Source of the DNA: Flavobacterium endoglycinae
GTDB lineage: Bacteria > Bacteroidota > Bacteroidia > Flavobacteriales > Flavobacteriaceae
Assembly: GCF_017352115.1 (NCBI RefSeq)
Contig: NZ_CP071448.1
Span: 1,511,001-1,575,000 of the forward strand
Direction of reading: 5' to 3'
Length of the DNA stretch: 64,000 nucleotides
Shown here: one piece after another, positions 53,339 to 62,738 of the stretch
Layout of the letters: each line of letters starts with the position of its first letter
Numbering within the stretch: the first letter of the stretch is position 1
The notes under the pieces: model-generated
Told to the model about the DNA's origin: nothing
What the model saw: the letters and a program-made list of their open reading frames with translations, nothing else
Database searches by the model: none
Translations under genes and position numbers: made by a program

Positions 53339-53704
53339 ATGAAAAAACAAATTTTAAGCTTAGCTGTGGTTGCTTTATTAGCATTTGGGGTACAATCTTG
53401 CGACAAGAAAGAAACAAAACCAGCTGATGAAGAATTAACTCTTGGAAACAAAGTTGACTCGTTGACTACAGATATTCAAGAAGCAAAAGACAGTGCTGTT
53501 AGTAAAGCTGAAGGCGCGGCCGCAAAAGCAAAAGCTGCATCAGAAGGAGCAGTTCAAGATGTAAAGGACGCTACTAAAAAAGCAGCTGCTGATGTAAAAG
53601 ATGCTACTAAAAAAGGAGCAGAAAAAGTAGAAAATGCTGCTAAAGCCGCTAAAGACGGAACTGTAAAAACAGCAAAAGAAGTTAATGAAGCATTGAAAAA
53701 ATAA
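53339..53704 (+). CDS. LEA-like amphipathic lipoprotein
   Basis: This 121-aa lipoprotein has a lipobox ending VQSC (Cys21). The mature part is almost all Ala, Lys, Asp and Glu, in an 11-residue periodicity (VKDATKKAAAD and VKDATKKGAEK), predicted to be a long amphipathic helix. It resembles late-embryogenesis-abundant and other stress-linked helical proteins. Function is unknown. A strong terminator ends it. Confidence 0.75.
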   Translation: MKKQILSLAVVALLAFGVQSCDKKETKPADEELTLGNKVDSLTTDIQEAKDSAVSKAEGAAAKAKAASEGAVQDVKDATKKAAADVKDATKKGAEKVENAAKAAKDGTVKTAKEVNEALKK

Positions 53705-53728
53705 TTTTCATTTTAATTAAAAAGCAGG

Positions 53729-53757
53729 AACCATTCGCAAAACGAATGGTTTTTTTA
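53729..53757 (+). terminator. Intrinsic terminator after the LEA-like gene
   Basis: The stem AACCATTCG/CGAATGGTT is followed by TTTTTT. Confidence 0.85.
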
Positions 53758-53783
53758 TGCCTAAAAACGAGTTTATATTTTTG

Positions 53784-53791
53784 TATTTTTG
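53784..53791 (+). promoter_or_regulatory. -7 box of the O-methyltransferase gene
   Basis: TATTTTTG fits TAnnTTTG and leaves a leader of about 22 nt. A second, similar TATATTTTTG lies just upstream. Confidence 0.45.
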
Positions 53792-53817
53792 CCTTCATAA
53801 TTACAAGATACTACACC

Positions 53818-54459
53818 ATGCATTTTATATCACAAGAACTAGAAGATTACATCGAACAGCATTCTGAAAACGAACCAGAATTACTCGCAAAACTTAATAA
53901 AGAAACCTATCAAAAGATTTTGCTTCCGCGAATGCTCAGCGGACATTTTCAAGGGCGTGTATTAAGCATGTTATCTAAACTTATTCGACCGGTGAATATT
54001 CTTGAAATCGGGACTTATACTGGTTATGCCGCTTTATGTTTATGTGAAGGAATGCAGGAAAATGGACAATTACACACCATTGACATAAAAGAAGAATTAG
54101 TAGATTTTCAGAGAAAATATTTTGATGCTTCTCCTTGGGGAAATCAAATTTTTCAGCATCTCGGAGAAGCTGTAAACATCATTCCAGATTTAGATTTAAA
54201 ATTTGATCTGGTTTTTATTGATGCTGATAAAGAAAACTATCTCAATTACTGGGAAATGATTGTTCCGAAAATGAATAAAGGCGGAATTATTTTATCAGAT
54301 AATGTGTTATGGAGTGGTAAAATTCTGGAACCAGTTCATCCAAATGACGTAAGCACACAAGTACTTCTGGAGTACAATAAACTTTTAAAAGAAGATCCAA
54401 GAGTAGAAACGGTCTTATTGCCTATTCGTGATGGGCTTACTGTAAGCAGAGTGCTTTAG
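53818..54459 (+). CDS. O-methyltransferase (caffeoyl-CoA type)
   Basis: This class I SAM-dependent methyltransferase of about 213 aa starts at MHFISQELEDYIEQ (ATG 53818). A longer frame from 53746 lies in the promoter. Motif I is ILEIGTYTGYAALCL, the acidic motif is LHTIDIKEEL, and FDLVFIDADKENYLNYWE and IILSDNVLWSGKIL are family landmarks (metal-binding Asp). The substrate is unknown. It stands alone. Confidence 0.9.
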   Translation: MHFISQELEDYIEQHSENEPELLAKLNKETYQKILLPRMLSGHFQGRVLSMLSKLIRPVNILEIGTYTGYAALCLCEGMQENGQLHTIDIKEELVDFQRKYFDASPWGNQIFQHLGEAVNIIPDLDLKFDLVFIDADKENYLNYWEMIVPKMNKGGIILSDNVLWSGKILEPVHPNDVSTQVLLEYNKLLKEDPRVETVLLPIRDGLTVSRVL

Positions 54460-54529
54460 TTTTTTAAGATACTAAATTCTAACCTACTTAATTGCTAAGA
54501 TTTTTCTTTTACTACTTACCTAATTAAAA

Positions 54530-55252
54530 ATGAATTATTCAACCCAGATAGACAGCGAAGGTTTTTCAATACTAAACAATGTTTTTACTGAAAATGAAAT
54601 TCAAAATATAATTTCATTGATTGAAAATAAAACCGCAGACAATCCAGAAAATAATACTTTCAGAAAATCTCAGGATTTATTCGCTATCAGACAATTTCAC
54701 AAAGAAATCCCTGAAACTTTACCTTATATTTTTAATCAAAAATTACAGGATATTATTGAAACTAATTTTGGAAAAGGTTATTTCATAACAAAATCAATTT
54801 ATTTTGACAAACCCGAAAAATCAAATTGGTTTGTAGCTTATCATCAGGATTTGACGATTTCTGTTGAGAAAAAAATTCAAACAGAGAATTTCGAAAACTG
54901 GACTGTAAAACAAAATCAATTTGCAGTTCAGCCTCCTACGGAGATTTTACAAAACAATTTCACGATCAGAATTCATATCGACAAAACCACAAAAGAAAAC
55001 GGAGCTTTAAAAGTGATCAACAATTCTCATTCTAAAGGGATTTTAAGAATTGAAAAACTTAATTTTGAAAGCGAGAAAGAAACAATTTGTGAAGTTGAAA
55101 AAGGTGGTATTATGATTATGAAACCGCTGTTATTTCATGCATCCAATAAAACCACGAATAATGAACGAAGACGAGTTATTCATATTGAATTCAGCAGACA
55201 AAATCTTCCAAACGGGCTAGAATGGAGTGAAAAAACGATCCTTCAGAATTAA
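54530..55252 (+). CDS. Phytanoyl-CoA dioxygenase (PhyH) family protein
   Basis: This 240-aa Fe(II)/2-oxoglutarate-dependent oxygenase has the facial triad HQD (105-107) and distal His203 (LLFHASNK), with Arg213-215 near for 2-oxoglutarate. Strand pattern FAVQPPTEILQNNFTIRIHIDK and KVINNSHSKGIL fit the PhyH fold. The substrate is not known. No partner gene is nearby. Confidence 0.87.
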   Translation: MNYSTQIDSEGFSILNNVFTENEIQNIISLIENKTADNPENNTFRKSQDLFAIRQFHKEIPETLPYIFNQKLQDIIETNFGKGYFITKSIYFDKPEKSNWFVAYHQDLTISVEKKIQTENFENWTVKQNQFAVQPPTEILQNNFTIRIHIDKTTKENGALKVINNSHSKGILRIEKLNFESEKETICEVEKGGIMIMKPLLFHASNKTTNNERRRVIHIEFSRQNLPNGLEWSEKTILQN

Positions 55253-55299
55253 GAAAAAAAACTTAGAACCTAAGCTCCTTAGCACCTTAAAAAAAGAAC

Positions 55300-55863
55300 C
55301 TATCCCGGGAAATAAAGTGGTTTCAACTTTCGATACACTAAATAAATAAGGAAACCAAAAAGAGCTCCGAAGAAATATCCAGCAAGAATATCTCCAGGAA
55401 AATGCAACCCTAAATAAATTCGGCTGTAAGCGAAGATTAAAGGCCACAAAAATAAGAATCCTAAATATTTGAAATGACGTTTTAAAACCAAGAATAAAAA
55501 CGTCGCAACCGCCATAGTATTAGCAGCGTGTCCAGAGAAAAAGCTAAACGATTTTCTAACCTGAACCACTCGGATAATGGAATTCAAATTTGGATCATTA
55601 CATGGTCGTAATCGCTGAAAAGTGTGTTTGAATAAATTACAAGTCTGATCTGTAAATGCGATTAAAACAGCTATAAAAAGCAATAAATACAAGGTCTGCT
55701 TTCCTCCTATTTTTTTATAGATAAGGTAGAACAGTAATAAGAAAAACGGAGTCCAATACAACTGATTGGTAATAATCAGCCATACTTTATCATATGTTTC
55801 AGAACCCAGACCATTTAGATATACCAGTAAACTAGCATCTAATTCTTGTATTTTTTCAAGCAT
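55300..55863 (-). CDS. PAP2 superfamily phosphatase
   Basis: This 187-aa integral membrane protein has six hydrophobic segments and the three phosphatase motifs: KHTFQRLRP (KxxxxxxRP), FFSGHAA (PSGH-like, here FSGH) and SRIYLGLHFPGD (SRxxxxxHxxxD). Such enzymes dephosphorylate lipid phosphates such as undecaprenyl diphosphate. It is one nt from tatA, which is upstream. Confidence 0.9.
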   Translation of the reverse strand: MLEKIQELDASLLVYLNGLGSETYDKVWLIITNQLYWTPFFLLLFYLIYKKIGGKQTLYLLLFIAVLIAFTDQTCNLFKHTFQRLRPCNDPNLNSIIRVVQVRKSFSFFSGHAANTMAVATFLFLVLKRHFKYLGFLFLWPLIFAYSRIYLGLHFPGDILAGYFFGALFGFLIYLVYRKLKPLYFPG

Positions 55864-55864
55864 A

Positions 55865-56212
55865 TTATCTCTGGCGTTTTATAGGTCCTGTAAGAGAATC
55901 GATATCTTCTTTTACTTTATCAATTTCAGTTGCAGTATCGCCCAGCAAATTATTAGTGTCACCCAATAAGTTTGATTTTGCACTTTCGATTTCGGCGTTG
56001 ATATTGCCCGTTAAGCTGTTCAAAGATTTTGTATCAAGACCATTAGCCTCAGCTCCTTTTTGAATTTCGCTTTTAATATCGTTAGTCGCATTTTTTAACT
56101 GAGCCATAGCTTTACCCATTGTACGTGCAATCTCCGGCACTTTATCAGAACCAAAAAGCATAAGCACTATAAATAGTATGAAAACTAATTCTCCTCCTCC
56201 TATACCGAACAT
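55865..56212 (-). CDS. tatA: Sec-independent translocase protein TatA/TatE
   Basis: This 115-aa single-pass protein has an N-terminal helix (about 7-21: LVFILFIVLMLFG) followed by the hinge SDKVPEIARTMGKAMAQLKNATNDI and an amphipathic helix. The C-terminal tail contains a short repeat (NLLGDT twice). The FG at residues 20-21 and the hinge are TatA landmarks. No tatC is in the window. It is followed at 1 nt by the PAP2 gene. Confidence 0.9.
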   Translation of the reverse strand: MFGIGGGELVFILFIVLMLFGSDKVPEIARTMGKAMAQLKNATNDIKSEIQKGAEANGLDTKSLNSLTGNINAEIESAKSNLLGDTNNLLGDTATEIDKVKEDIDSLTGPIKRQR

Positions 56213-56279
56213 ATCTTTTATTTTTGTGTGGTCACAAAGATATTAAATTTTGATGCTTACAGTTTTAAAATTTCCTTAA

Positions 56280-56308
56280 AAAAAAAAGACTCTTTTCAGA
56301 GTCTTTTA
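56280..56308 (-). terminator. Intrinsic terminator of the M1 peptidase gene
   Basis: The stem AAAGACTC/GAGTCTTT is followed on the minus strand by a T-run. Confidence 0.8.
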
Positions 56309-56316
56309 GTTTGTTC

Positions 56317-58554
56317 CTAGTCAAATTTTGATTTTTGTTCAACTTTTGGCCATGAATTATTCGTTACATCAATATCAGCTGTCATCAATTTTGGATCGAT
56401 CTGAATACTTTTTATAGCTTTTGTAGTAGCGTATACTTTCTTAGCAGATTCGTTTCCTTTTCTCCATATTTGTGCTGGATATTGGTAATTATCTTTTGTA
56501 CCATCTTCATACGTGATTTCAACTAAAATCGGCATAATCATTCCGCCTGGTTTGTCAAATTCAACTTCGTAGAAATATTTAGGCGATTTTATACTTGCTT
56601 TTTCTTCAGCTGTAAAAGTCTGGTCTACATAATCAGCCAACGGCTTAATGTCTTCAACTTTTAATGCTTTTTTCTTAGAAGCATTTACTTCTGGATTATC
56701 CCCAGAAACCAAGTAAACAAAAGGTCCTTTTTCAAAACCGAATCTTCCTTTTCTCACTTTAACATCTTTAATATCTGCTGTAGGAGATTCAGAAACATAA
56801 TATTGTTTTACATCTTTAATTCCAATATCTACAAAATCTGTTGAATAAAACCAACCTCTAAAAAACCAATCTAAATCAACTGCAGAAGCATCTTCCATGG
56901 TTCTGAAGAAATCCTCAGGCGTTGGGTGTTTGAATTTCCATCTGTTTGCATACGTTCTAAATGCATAATCAAACAATTCTCTTCCCATTACTACTTCTCT
57001 TAAAATATTAAGTCCTGTAGCTGGTTTTCCGTAAGCATTATTACCAAATTGGTGAATGGTTTCAGAGTTGGACATAATTGGCTCTAAGAATTTTTGATCA
57101 CCACTCATATAAGGAACAATGTTTTTCGCTGGTCCGCGTCTTGATGGAAAAGTTGGATCTAATTCTTGTTCAGCAAGATATTCTAAAAATGAATTCAAAC
57201 CTTCATCCATCCAAGTCCACTGACGCTCATCAGAGTTTACAATCATTGGGAAGAAAGTATGCCCAACTTCGTGAATAATTACTCCAATCATTCCATTTTT
57301 AACTTCTTTGCTAGTTACACCGTTTTCATCTGGGCGACCATAATTCCAGCAAATCATTGGATATTCCATTCCCTGATCTTCAGCAGAAACAGAAACGGCT
57401 TTTGGATAAGGATAATCAAAAGTATGTGCGGAATAACTTTTTAAAGTATGCGCTACAACCATAGTAGAAGTTTCTCCCCAAAGCGGATTTGCTTCTTTTG
57501 GATATACAGATTCTGCCATAACAGTTCTGTTTCCAATTTTCACAGCCATTGCATCGTAAATGAATTTTCTTGAAGAAGCAATTCCGAAATCACGAACATT
57601 TTTAGCACTAAACTTCCATGTTTTTTTCTTTTCAGAAAAACCTTTTTCAGCAGCTTCAGCTTCAGCTTGTGTTACAATTACAACGGGTTTGTCAAATGAT
57701 TTCTGAGCTTGTTCGTAACGTTTTACCTGTTCTGCTGTAAACACTTCGCTTCTATTCGTTAATTCTCCCGTAGCATCAATAACGTGATCTGCAGGAACTG
57801 TAATATTTACATCGAAGTTTCCAAAAGGAAGTGCAAACTCACCGCTTCCCCAGAATTGCATATTCTGCCATCCTTCAACATCGTTATAAACTGCCATTCT
57901 TGGATAAAACTGGGCAATTACATATAATTTATTACCGTCTTTTTCGAACAATTCATAACCTGAACGTCCGCCTTCTTTTCTGTAATTATTGATGTTGTAC
58001 CACCATTTGATAGAAAATGAAATCTTTTCTCCCGGTTTTAAAGGTGAAGCAAGATTAATACGCATCATCGTTTCGTTGATGGTATACGATAATGGATTTC
58101 CTTTAGCATCTTTAACCTGCTCAATATTAAATCCTCTTTCTAAATCTTTTTTTAAGTATTTAGTTGAAAAACCTTCAAGAGGCAGTACCTGACTTATTTT
58201 TTCTCCTTCAGCAAGAGAAGTCTGTCCATTTGCTCGCGCTTGATTCTGATCTAATTGAACCCATAAATACTCTAAACTATCTGGTGAATTATTAGAATAC
58301 GTAATCGTTTCAGAACCACTTAATTTTGAATTTTTATCATCTAATTCAACATCAATTTTATAATCTGCTTGTTGTTGATAATATGCTGGTCCTGGTGCTC
58401 CAGAAGCAGTACGAAACATGTTTGGAGTTGCCAGCAAATCATACATCTGGCTGAATTTGTTTGTATCGTATTTGCCCTGCTGTCTTGGTGCAGTAGTTTT
58501 TTCCTGAGCAATTAGTATTGCAGGAAAAAGTAATAATAATGAAAGTTTTTTCAT
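56317..58554 (-). CDS. Secreted M1 family zinc metallopeptidase
   Basis: This 745-aa protein has a signal peptide (about 1-17) and the M1 peptidase zinc site HEVGH (428-432) with the third ligand Glu451 (WMDEGLNSF), so HExxH-18-E is intact. The substrate loop reads DQGMEYP (394-400) instead of GAMEN. An N-terminal beta domain precedes the catalytic domain. It should cleave peptides outside the cytoplasm. The DUF6702 operon lies directly upstream (67 bp) on the same strand. Confidence 0.9.
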   Translation of the reverse strand: MKKLSLLLLFPAILIAQEKTTAPRQQGKYDTNKFSQMYDLLATPNMFRTASGAPGPAYYQQQADYKIDVELDDKNSKLSGSETITYSNNSPDSLEYLWVQLDQNQARANGQTSLAEGEKISQVLPLEGFSTKYLKKDLERGFNIEQVKDAKGNPLSYTINETMMRINLASPLKPGEKISFSIKWWYNINNYRKEGGRSGYELFEKDGNKLYVIAQFYPRMAVYNDVEGWQNMQFWGSGEFALPFGNFDVNITVPADHVIDATGELTNRSEVFTAEQVKRYEQAQKSFDKPVVIVTQAEAEAAEKGFSEKKKTWKFSAKNVRDFGIASSRKFIYDAMAVKIGNRTVMAESVYPKEANPLWGETSTMVVAHTLKSYSAHTFDYPYPKAVSVSAEDQGMEYPMICWNYGRPDENGVTSKEVKNGMIGVIIHEVGHTFFPMIVNSDERQWTWMDEGLNSFLEYLAEQELDPTFPSRRGPAKNIVPYMSGDQKFLEPIMSNSETIHQFGNNAYGKPATGLNILREVVMGRELFDYAFRTYANRWKFKHPTPEDFFRTMEDASAVDLDWFFRGWFYSTDFVDIGIKDVKQYYVSESPTADIKDVKVRKGRFGFEKGPFVYLVSGDNPEVNASKKKALKVEDIKPLADYVDQTFTAEEKASIKSPKYFYEVEFDKPGGMIMPILVEITYEDGTKDNYQYPAQIWRKGNESAKKVYATTKAIKSIQIDPKLMTADIDVTNNSWPKVEQKSKFD

Positions 58555-58620
58555 AAAATATAAATGGTAATTTTAGTCGGGTGTGAAAATAACAATTAAA
58601 ATATTAATTTGACTTATTAA

Positions 58621-59124
58621 TTAATACTTTAACAATTCTTTCCTTGAAGATTCCGTAAAGAGAACCGTCTTTTTGGTACCGAATGCTGAAATATGTGTAA
58701 TATTTTGCTGATCATTATTCCAGTCCAAAAGTATCGAATTTGAGATTTCAATGTTCTTGAATTTATCAATATCCTTAATTCGAGAATAACAGATCAGCAC
58801 ATCACCTTCTACTTCTTTAGAAAGAAATGTAATTGGTTTTGCCTGACCGTTTATTTTTATAGAAAAATTTTCTGAAAGGTATTTTTTCAGCAAATCAGCA
58901 TCGGCCGTAGTTTCTCTTTCTGTACCTACGAAAGTTTTTTTATGATACTTTTTTTCCAGTCCGTTATTCAAATCATCGATAAAAATACGGGAGGTTATCT
59001 GAACCATCTTTTTTTCGGCCGCATATTCAACCTGAAAAACTGCAACATAAAACTTATGAAATGCAAAAGCTGAAAGTGACAAAAACAATATCCCTATGAA
59101 AGGATAAATCAATATTTTTTTCAT
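58621..59124 (-). CDS. DUF6702 family protein
   Basis: This 167-aa protein has one N-terminal membrane or signal segment (about 4-22) and matches DUF6702 by eye: FHKFYVAVFQVEYAAEKKMVQITSRIFIDDLNNGLEKKY and KKYLSENFSIKINGQ. The role is unknown. It overlaps the upstream gene by 1 nt and ends a four-gene run of overlapping genes. An M1 peptidase gene follows. Confidence 0.8.
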   Translation of the reverse strand: MKKILIYPFIGILFLSLSAFAFHKFYVAVFQVEYAAEKKMVQITSRIFIDDLNNGLEKKYHKKTFVGTERETTADADLLKKYLSENFSIKINGQAKPITFLSKEVEGDVLICYSRIKDIDKFKNIEISNSILLDWNNDQQNITHISAFGTKKTVLFTESSRKELLKY

Positions 59125-59876
59125 TACTGCTGGGCATTCACTAATTTAAATTCTTTGTTTTTATTGATTAAGAAATCAATCAATTCAAACTTCTGATCTG
59201 GATTAACATGTCTTTTAGATTCTGGATCATTTGAACAGTACATTAAAAACAAATCAATTTCATCTTCTTTCAAACCAAGAGTTTTGGTATAAAAATCAGT
59301 TTTGAAATTTGCTTTTGAATACTCTACAAAAGCCATATCTGTAATCACTTCTTCCTTGACATTATCATTTTTAGAAAGCAGCTTTTTCAAATCTTTAAAC
59401 AGTCGCACGAAATCAGTTCCATATTTAATGGTTTGATCAGAATACATTACTGTATTTTTAGCTGTAGACTGCTTATCATCTTCAAACTGCATGTCTACAT
59501 ATTTCTGTGTATTTTTATCAAGCGATTTTACTTTCAGGTCTTTTTTAACCAAAACCTCTTTCAGCTCATTGCTAACCAAATCCAAAGTAACTGAGAACAA
59601 AATCTGAGAACAGTCCTTCTCTGTTAAAACAATCTTTTTTGATTGAAACGCTAAACCTGTAAACAACAATGTGTCTTTTGGCTTAGCCAATATATCAAAC
59701 AGTCCGCCGGGACCAATAAAAGTTCTTGATTTGGCATTTATATTCATTACATAACCACTTTCTATCGCAAGTGATTGATTAGTAACCTGACCGTGCAGAG
59801 GCTTTCTTAATTCATTTTGTCCGAACATTATTTGACAAAACAGGCAAACAATGAATACTCCTAGTTTATTTTTCAT
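59124..59876 (-). CDS. CarboxypepD_reg-like secreted protein, third of the operon
   Basis: This 250-aa protein has a signal peptide (about 1-19, MFGQ) and an N-terminal beta-sandwich region (GQVTNQSLAIESGYVMN to VTLDLVSNELKEVLV, about 29-112). The C-terminal half (about 113-250) is helical and diverged from the two upstream paralogues, lacking their LGIVPxGQKTYT stretch. It overlaps its neighbours by 11 nt and 1 nt. Function unknown. Confidence 0.78.
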   Translation of the reverse strand: MKNKLGVFIVCLFCQIMFGQNELRKPLHGQVTNQSLAIESGYVMNINAKSRTFIGPGGLFDILAKPKDTLLFTGLAFQSKKIVLTEKDCSQILFSVTLDLVSNELKEVLVKKDLKVKSLDKNTQKYVDMQFEDDKQSTAKNTVMYSDQTIKYGTDFVRLFKDLKKLLSKNDNVKEEVITDMAFVEYSKANFKTDFYTKTLGLKEDEIDLFLMYCSNDPESKRHVNPDQKFELIDFLINKNKEFKLVNAQQ

Positions 59877-60594
59877 TTTCGAGAATAATTAGATATTTTC
59901 TGGCTAAATCTGTGATCAAAAACATACTCATTGTTTTGTTCTTTGTATTCAAAGATACGGCAAATTCGGCATCATCCACACAATATAACTGAAATCCTTT
60001 GATATCATCTGCAGGAATTTTCAATCTTTCGGTGTAATAATTCTCATCAAAGAGATATTCAAGTTTCTTAAACAACATCTCTTTTTTCTCTACATTTATT
60101 TCTTTTTTCAACATTGATGTTCTGCCGGAAATAGCATTTAAAACCTTATCTACCGATGTAGAAGTAGCGGTATAGACTTTTCGTTCTGCGGGCGTATACG
60201 TTTTTTGTCCGCGAGGCACTATTCCTAAGTTTTCGGCTGTAATTCCCATATTATCATTTACAACCACTTCTTTTAATTCAATTTCTTTGGCTGTCATTTT
60301 TATCACTAAAACTGTTGTATTAAGATCTTCAACAGAAATTCTGCGTTTAAGAGGCTCTAGATTTACTGCAGAAAACACCAGAACATCTCCTTCATTTGCA
60401 GCTATAGTAAATTTACCTTCAGAATCAGAAATCGTAGAAACTTGTGTTGTATTATTAATAATATTTACTCCGTCGACAGAAGTAGATTTTTCATAAATCT
60501 GCCCAGTTATCTGCTTGGGAACAGCATTCTGCCCAAAAAACATTTGAACAAAAAACAGGAATAAGATTATATAGAGCGTATTATTTTGCCTCAC
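59866..60594 (-). CDS. CarboxypepD_reg-like secreted protein, second of the operon
   Basis: This 242-aa protein has a signal peptide (about 1-22) and the N-terminal beta-sandwich (GQIYEKSTSVDGVNII to ELKEVVVND). Then come LGIVPRGQKTYTPAERKVYTAT, SGRTSMLKKEINVEKKE and ERLKIPADDIKGF, shared with the gene at 60581. The ERLKIP and KNKT stretches are the best signature of the pair. It overlaps both neighbours (14 and 11 nt). Function unknown. Confidence 0.8.
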   Translation of the reverse strand: MRQNNTLYIILFLFFVQMFFGQNAVPKQITGQIYEKSTSVDGVNIINNTTQVSTISDSEGKFTIAANEGDVLVFSAVNLEPLKRRISVEDLNTTVLVIKMTAKEIELKEVVVNDNMGITAENLGIVPRGQKTYTPAERKVYTATSTSVDKVLNAISGRTSMLKKEINVEKKEMLFKKLEYLFDENYYTERLKIPADDIKGFQLYCVDDAEFAVSLNTKNKTMSMFLITDLARKYLIILENEK

Positions 60595-61348
60595 TTGCTA
60601 TTATTTCTTTGTATTTTACAGCCAGTTCTCCCAGCAAAAATTCGGTTGAAGTTTTATTTTTAGAATTTAAAATCGTGGTAAATTTATCATTTTCGACTGC
60701 ATAATACTCAAAGCCTTTTACATATTCCTCAGGAATTTTTAACCGCTCAACAAAATGTTCCCAGCTAAACATTTTTTCCAACAGCTTCATAAAAAACTCT
60801 TTTTTCTCTACTTCTACTTCTTTTTTCAACATAGCTGTACGTCCAGAAAAAAAGTTAAAAAGCGGATCTGCAGAAATAGAACCTCCCACCATTCCGTTTG
60901 CATTTGCTTCTGCATTTAATGCCGTTGCAGTGTGCAATTTTCTTTCAGCCTCGGTATATGTTTTTTGTCCCGCAGGAACTATTCCTAATGAAACTGCATT
61001 TATATTATCATACCTTCTCACCACTACTTCCTGCAACTGATGCATTACAAGATTTAAGCGTACCGTGAAATTCAAATCGGTAAAATTTTCAGATGTCAGC
61101 ACAATTCGGCTTTCTTTAAACTGGATCGATGAAAAAACCAGTGTATCATTTGGTTTTGCCTGAATAGAAAAAGCTCCGGCAGCATCTGTAGTGACCATAA
61201 CTTCCGTTTGGGCATTTACCACATAAACTCCTTCGAGATCATTGGTATTTGCTTTTATTTTCCCATTGATAACAGAACGTTCTTGATTTTGCGACCAGGA
61301 ATTCTGACTGATAACAGCCACCAAAAAAAATACTATATTCTTTGTCAA
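60581..61348 (-). CDS. CarboxypepD_reg-like secreted protein, first of the operon
   Basis: This 255-aa protein has a signal peptide (about 1-19, NSWSQ) and the same two-part layout: an N-terminal beta-sandwich (GKIKANTNDLEGVYVVN to LQEVVVRR) and a C-terminal helical part with LGIVPAGQKTYTEAERKLHTAT, SGRTAMLKKEVEVEKKE and ERLKIPEEYVKGF. It heads an operon of four overlapping genes ending with DUF6702. Its function is unknown. Confidence 0.8.
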   Translation of the reverse strand: MTKNIVFFLVAVISQNSWSQNQERSVINGKIKANTNDLEGVYVVNAQTEVMVTTDAAGAFSIQAKPNDTLVFSSIQFKESRIVLTSENFTDLNFTVRLNLVMHQLQEVVVRRYDNINAVSLGIVPAGQKTYTEAERKLHTATALNAEANANGMVGGSISADPLFNFFSGRTAMLKKEVEVEKKEFFMKLLEKMFSWEHFVERLKIPEEYVKGFEYYAVENDKFTTILNSKNKTSTEFLLGELAVKYKEIIASEAK

Positions 61349-61510
61349 AATGAAAAAATTAGAAAATTATTGAAAAAGTAAAAATATCCTAATGTGTTCC
61401 AAATTTAATATTAAGGAGTTGGTAAAAATATGTTAATTAAACTCTGGCTAAGAGATTTCAAAAGAGAGTTTTTTCATACCTTTAACCCACAGAATATGAG
61501 TTAAAAAATT

Positions 61511-62218
61511 ATGAAAAGCATTATCATCGCCAGCACATCTACACTGCATGGCGGCAACTATTTAGAGTATTTACTACCTGTACTTGAAACACATTTTAAA
61601 AACCGCAAAAACGTTATATTTATTCCTTATGCACGTCCAGGCGGGATTTCACATGATGAATACACTAAAAAAGCAGCAGAAGCTTTTGATTCTATCAATA
61701 TTAATCTTCGCGGCCTTCACGAATTCGAAAATCCCGAAGAAGCCATACAAAATGCAGAAGGCTTTTTTACTGGAGGAGGAAACACTTTTTTGCTTGTAAC
61801 GCAATTATACAAGCATAAAATTATGCAGGCACTTGCCGAAAAAGTAAAAAGCGGAACTCCGTATTTAGGAACCAGCGCGGGAAGCAACATCTGTGGTTTG
61901 TCTATGCAGACTACCAACGATATGCCTATTATCTACCCGCCAAGTTTTCAGACTTTAGGATTAATTTCATTTAATTTAAATCCGCATTATTTAGATCCTG
62001 ACACTAATTCTCAGCACATGGGCGAAACACGCGAAACTAGAATCAAAGAATTTCATGCTTTTAATTCTATTCCGGTTTTAGGCTTAAGAGAAGGAAGCTG
62101 GCTTGAGGTAAAGGGCGAAAAAATTACCTTGAAAGGAAATCTGAAAGCTCGTTTGTTCAAACAAAACGAAACGCCGGTTGAATTAGAAAGTGAGAGCGAC
62201 CTGAGCAATCTAAAGTAA
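61511..62218 (+). CDS. pepE: Dipeptidase E (alpha-aspartyl dipeptidase)
   Basis: This 235-aa serine peptidase of family S51 cleaves Asp-X dipeptides. The nucleophile is Ser122 in GTSAGSN, the His is H159 (LNPHYLD), and an acidic residue is D137. Near the N-terminus are HGGNYLEYLLP and GGISHDEY. The length fits PepE. It is divergent from the CarboxypepD_reg-like operon. A bidirectional terminator follows. Confidence 0.9.
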   Translation: MKSIIIASTSTLHGGNYLEYLLPVLETHFKNRKNVIFIPYARPGGISHDEYTKKAAEAFDSININLRGLHEFENPEEAIQNAEGFFTGGGNTFLLVTQLYKHKIMQALAEKVKSGTPYLGTSAGSNICGLSMQTTNDMPIIYPPSFQTLGLISFNLNPHYLDPDTNSQHMGETRETRIKEFHAFNSIPVLGLREGSWLEVKGEKITLKGNLKARLFKQNETPVELESESDLSNLK

Positions 62219-62315
62219 TTTTTATCACCATATAAGTAATATAAAGTTCATTTCAAACCAAGTTTAGCTAAAAACTTCCTTACATTACTTATATGATTAA
62301 AAAAACAATAAACAC

Positions 62316-62346
62316 AAAAAAGCCTCAAACAATGTTTGAGGCTTTT
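62316..62346. terminator. Bidirectional intrinsic terminator (pepE / tRNA-Gly)
   Basis: The stem AAGCCTCAAAC/GTTTGAGGCTT has A- and T-runs. It ends pepE on the plus strand and the tRNA on the minus strand. Confidence 0.85.
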
Positions 62347-62350
62347 GAAG

Positions 62351-62423
<73 letters not shown>

Positions 62424-62494
62424 ATTAACAGGGTGCAAATATAAATATTTTTTTTAAATCTAAAAACAAAAATAAAAAAATATTTAAGTTTGAT

Positions 62495-62530
62495 AAAAAA
62501 ACCGAAACACTTTAAAGTTCCGGTTTTTTA
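62495..62530 (-). terminator. Intrinsic terminator between the two tRNA-Gly genes
   Basis: ACCGAAAC pairs with GTTCCGGT with one mismatch, flanked by A- and T-runs. Confidence 0.65.
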
Positions 62531-62531
62531 G

Positions 62532-62604
<73 letters not shown>

Positions 62605-62738
62605 ATTGCTGGTGCAAATATAAAAAGAAAGTTAAGTTCAAAACAAGCTTTTGGGCAAAAAAAATGAATTAAAAACAACATTATTTTATAACCTATTTAA
62701 AATTAAAAAGTTATAAAAGCAATTATTTTTCAAAAATC

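Noticed and set aside
53500..53680. Repeats in the LEA-like gene as a tandem DNA repeat or CRISPR
   Set aside because: The repetition follows codons and drifts at the DNA level, so it reflects protein periodicity. No CRISPR array was seen anywhere in the window.
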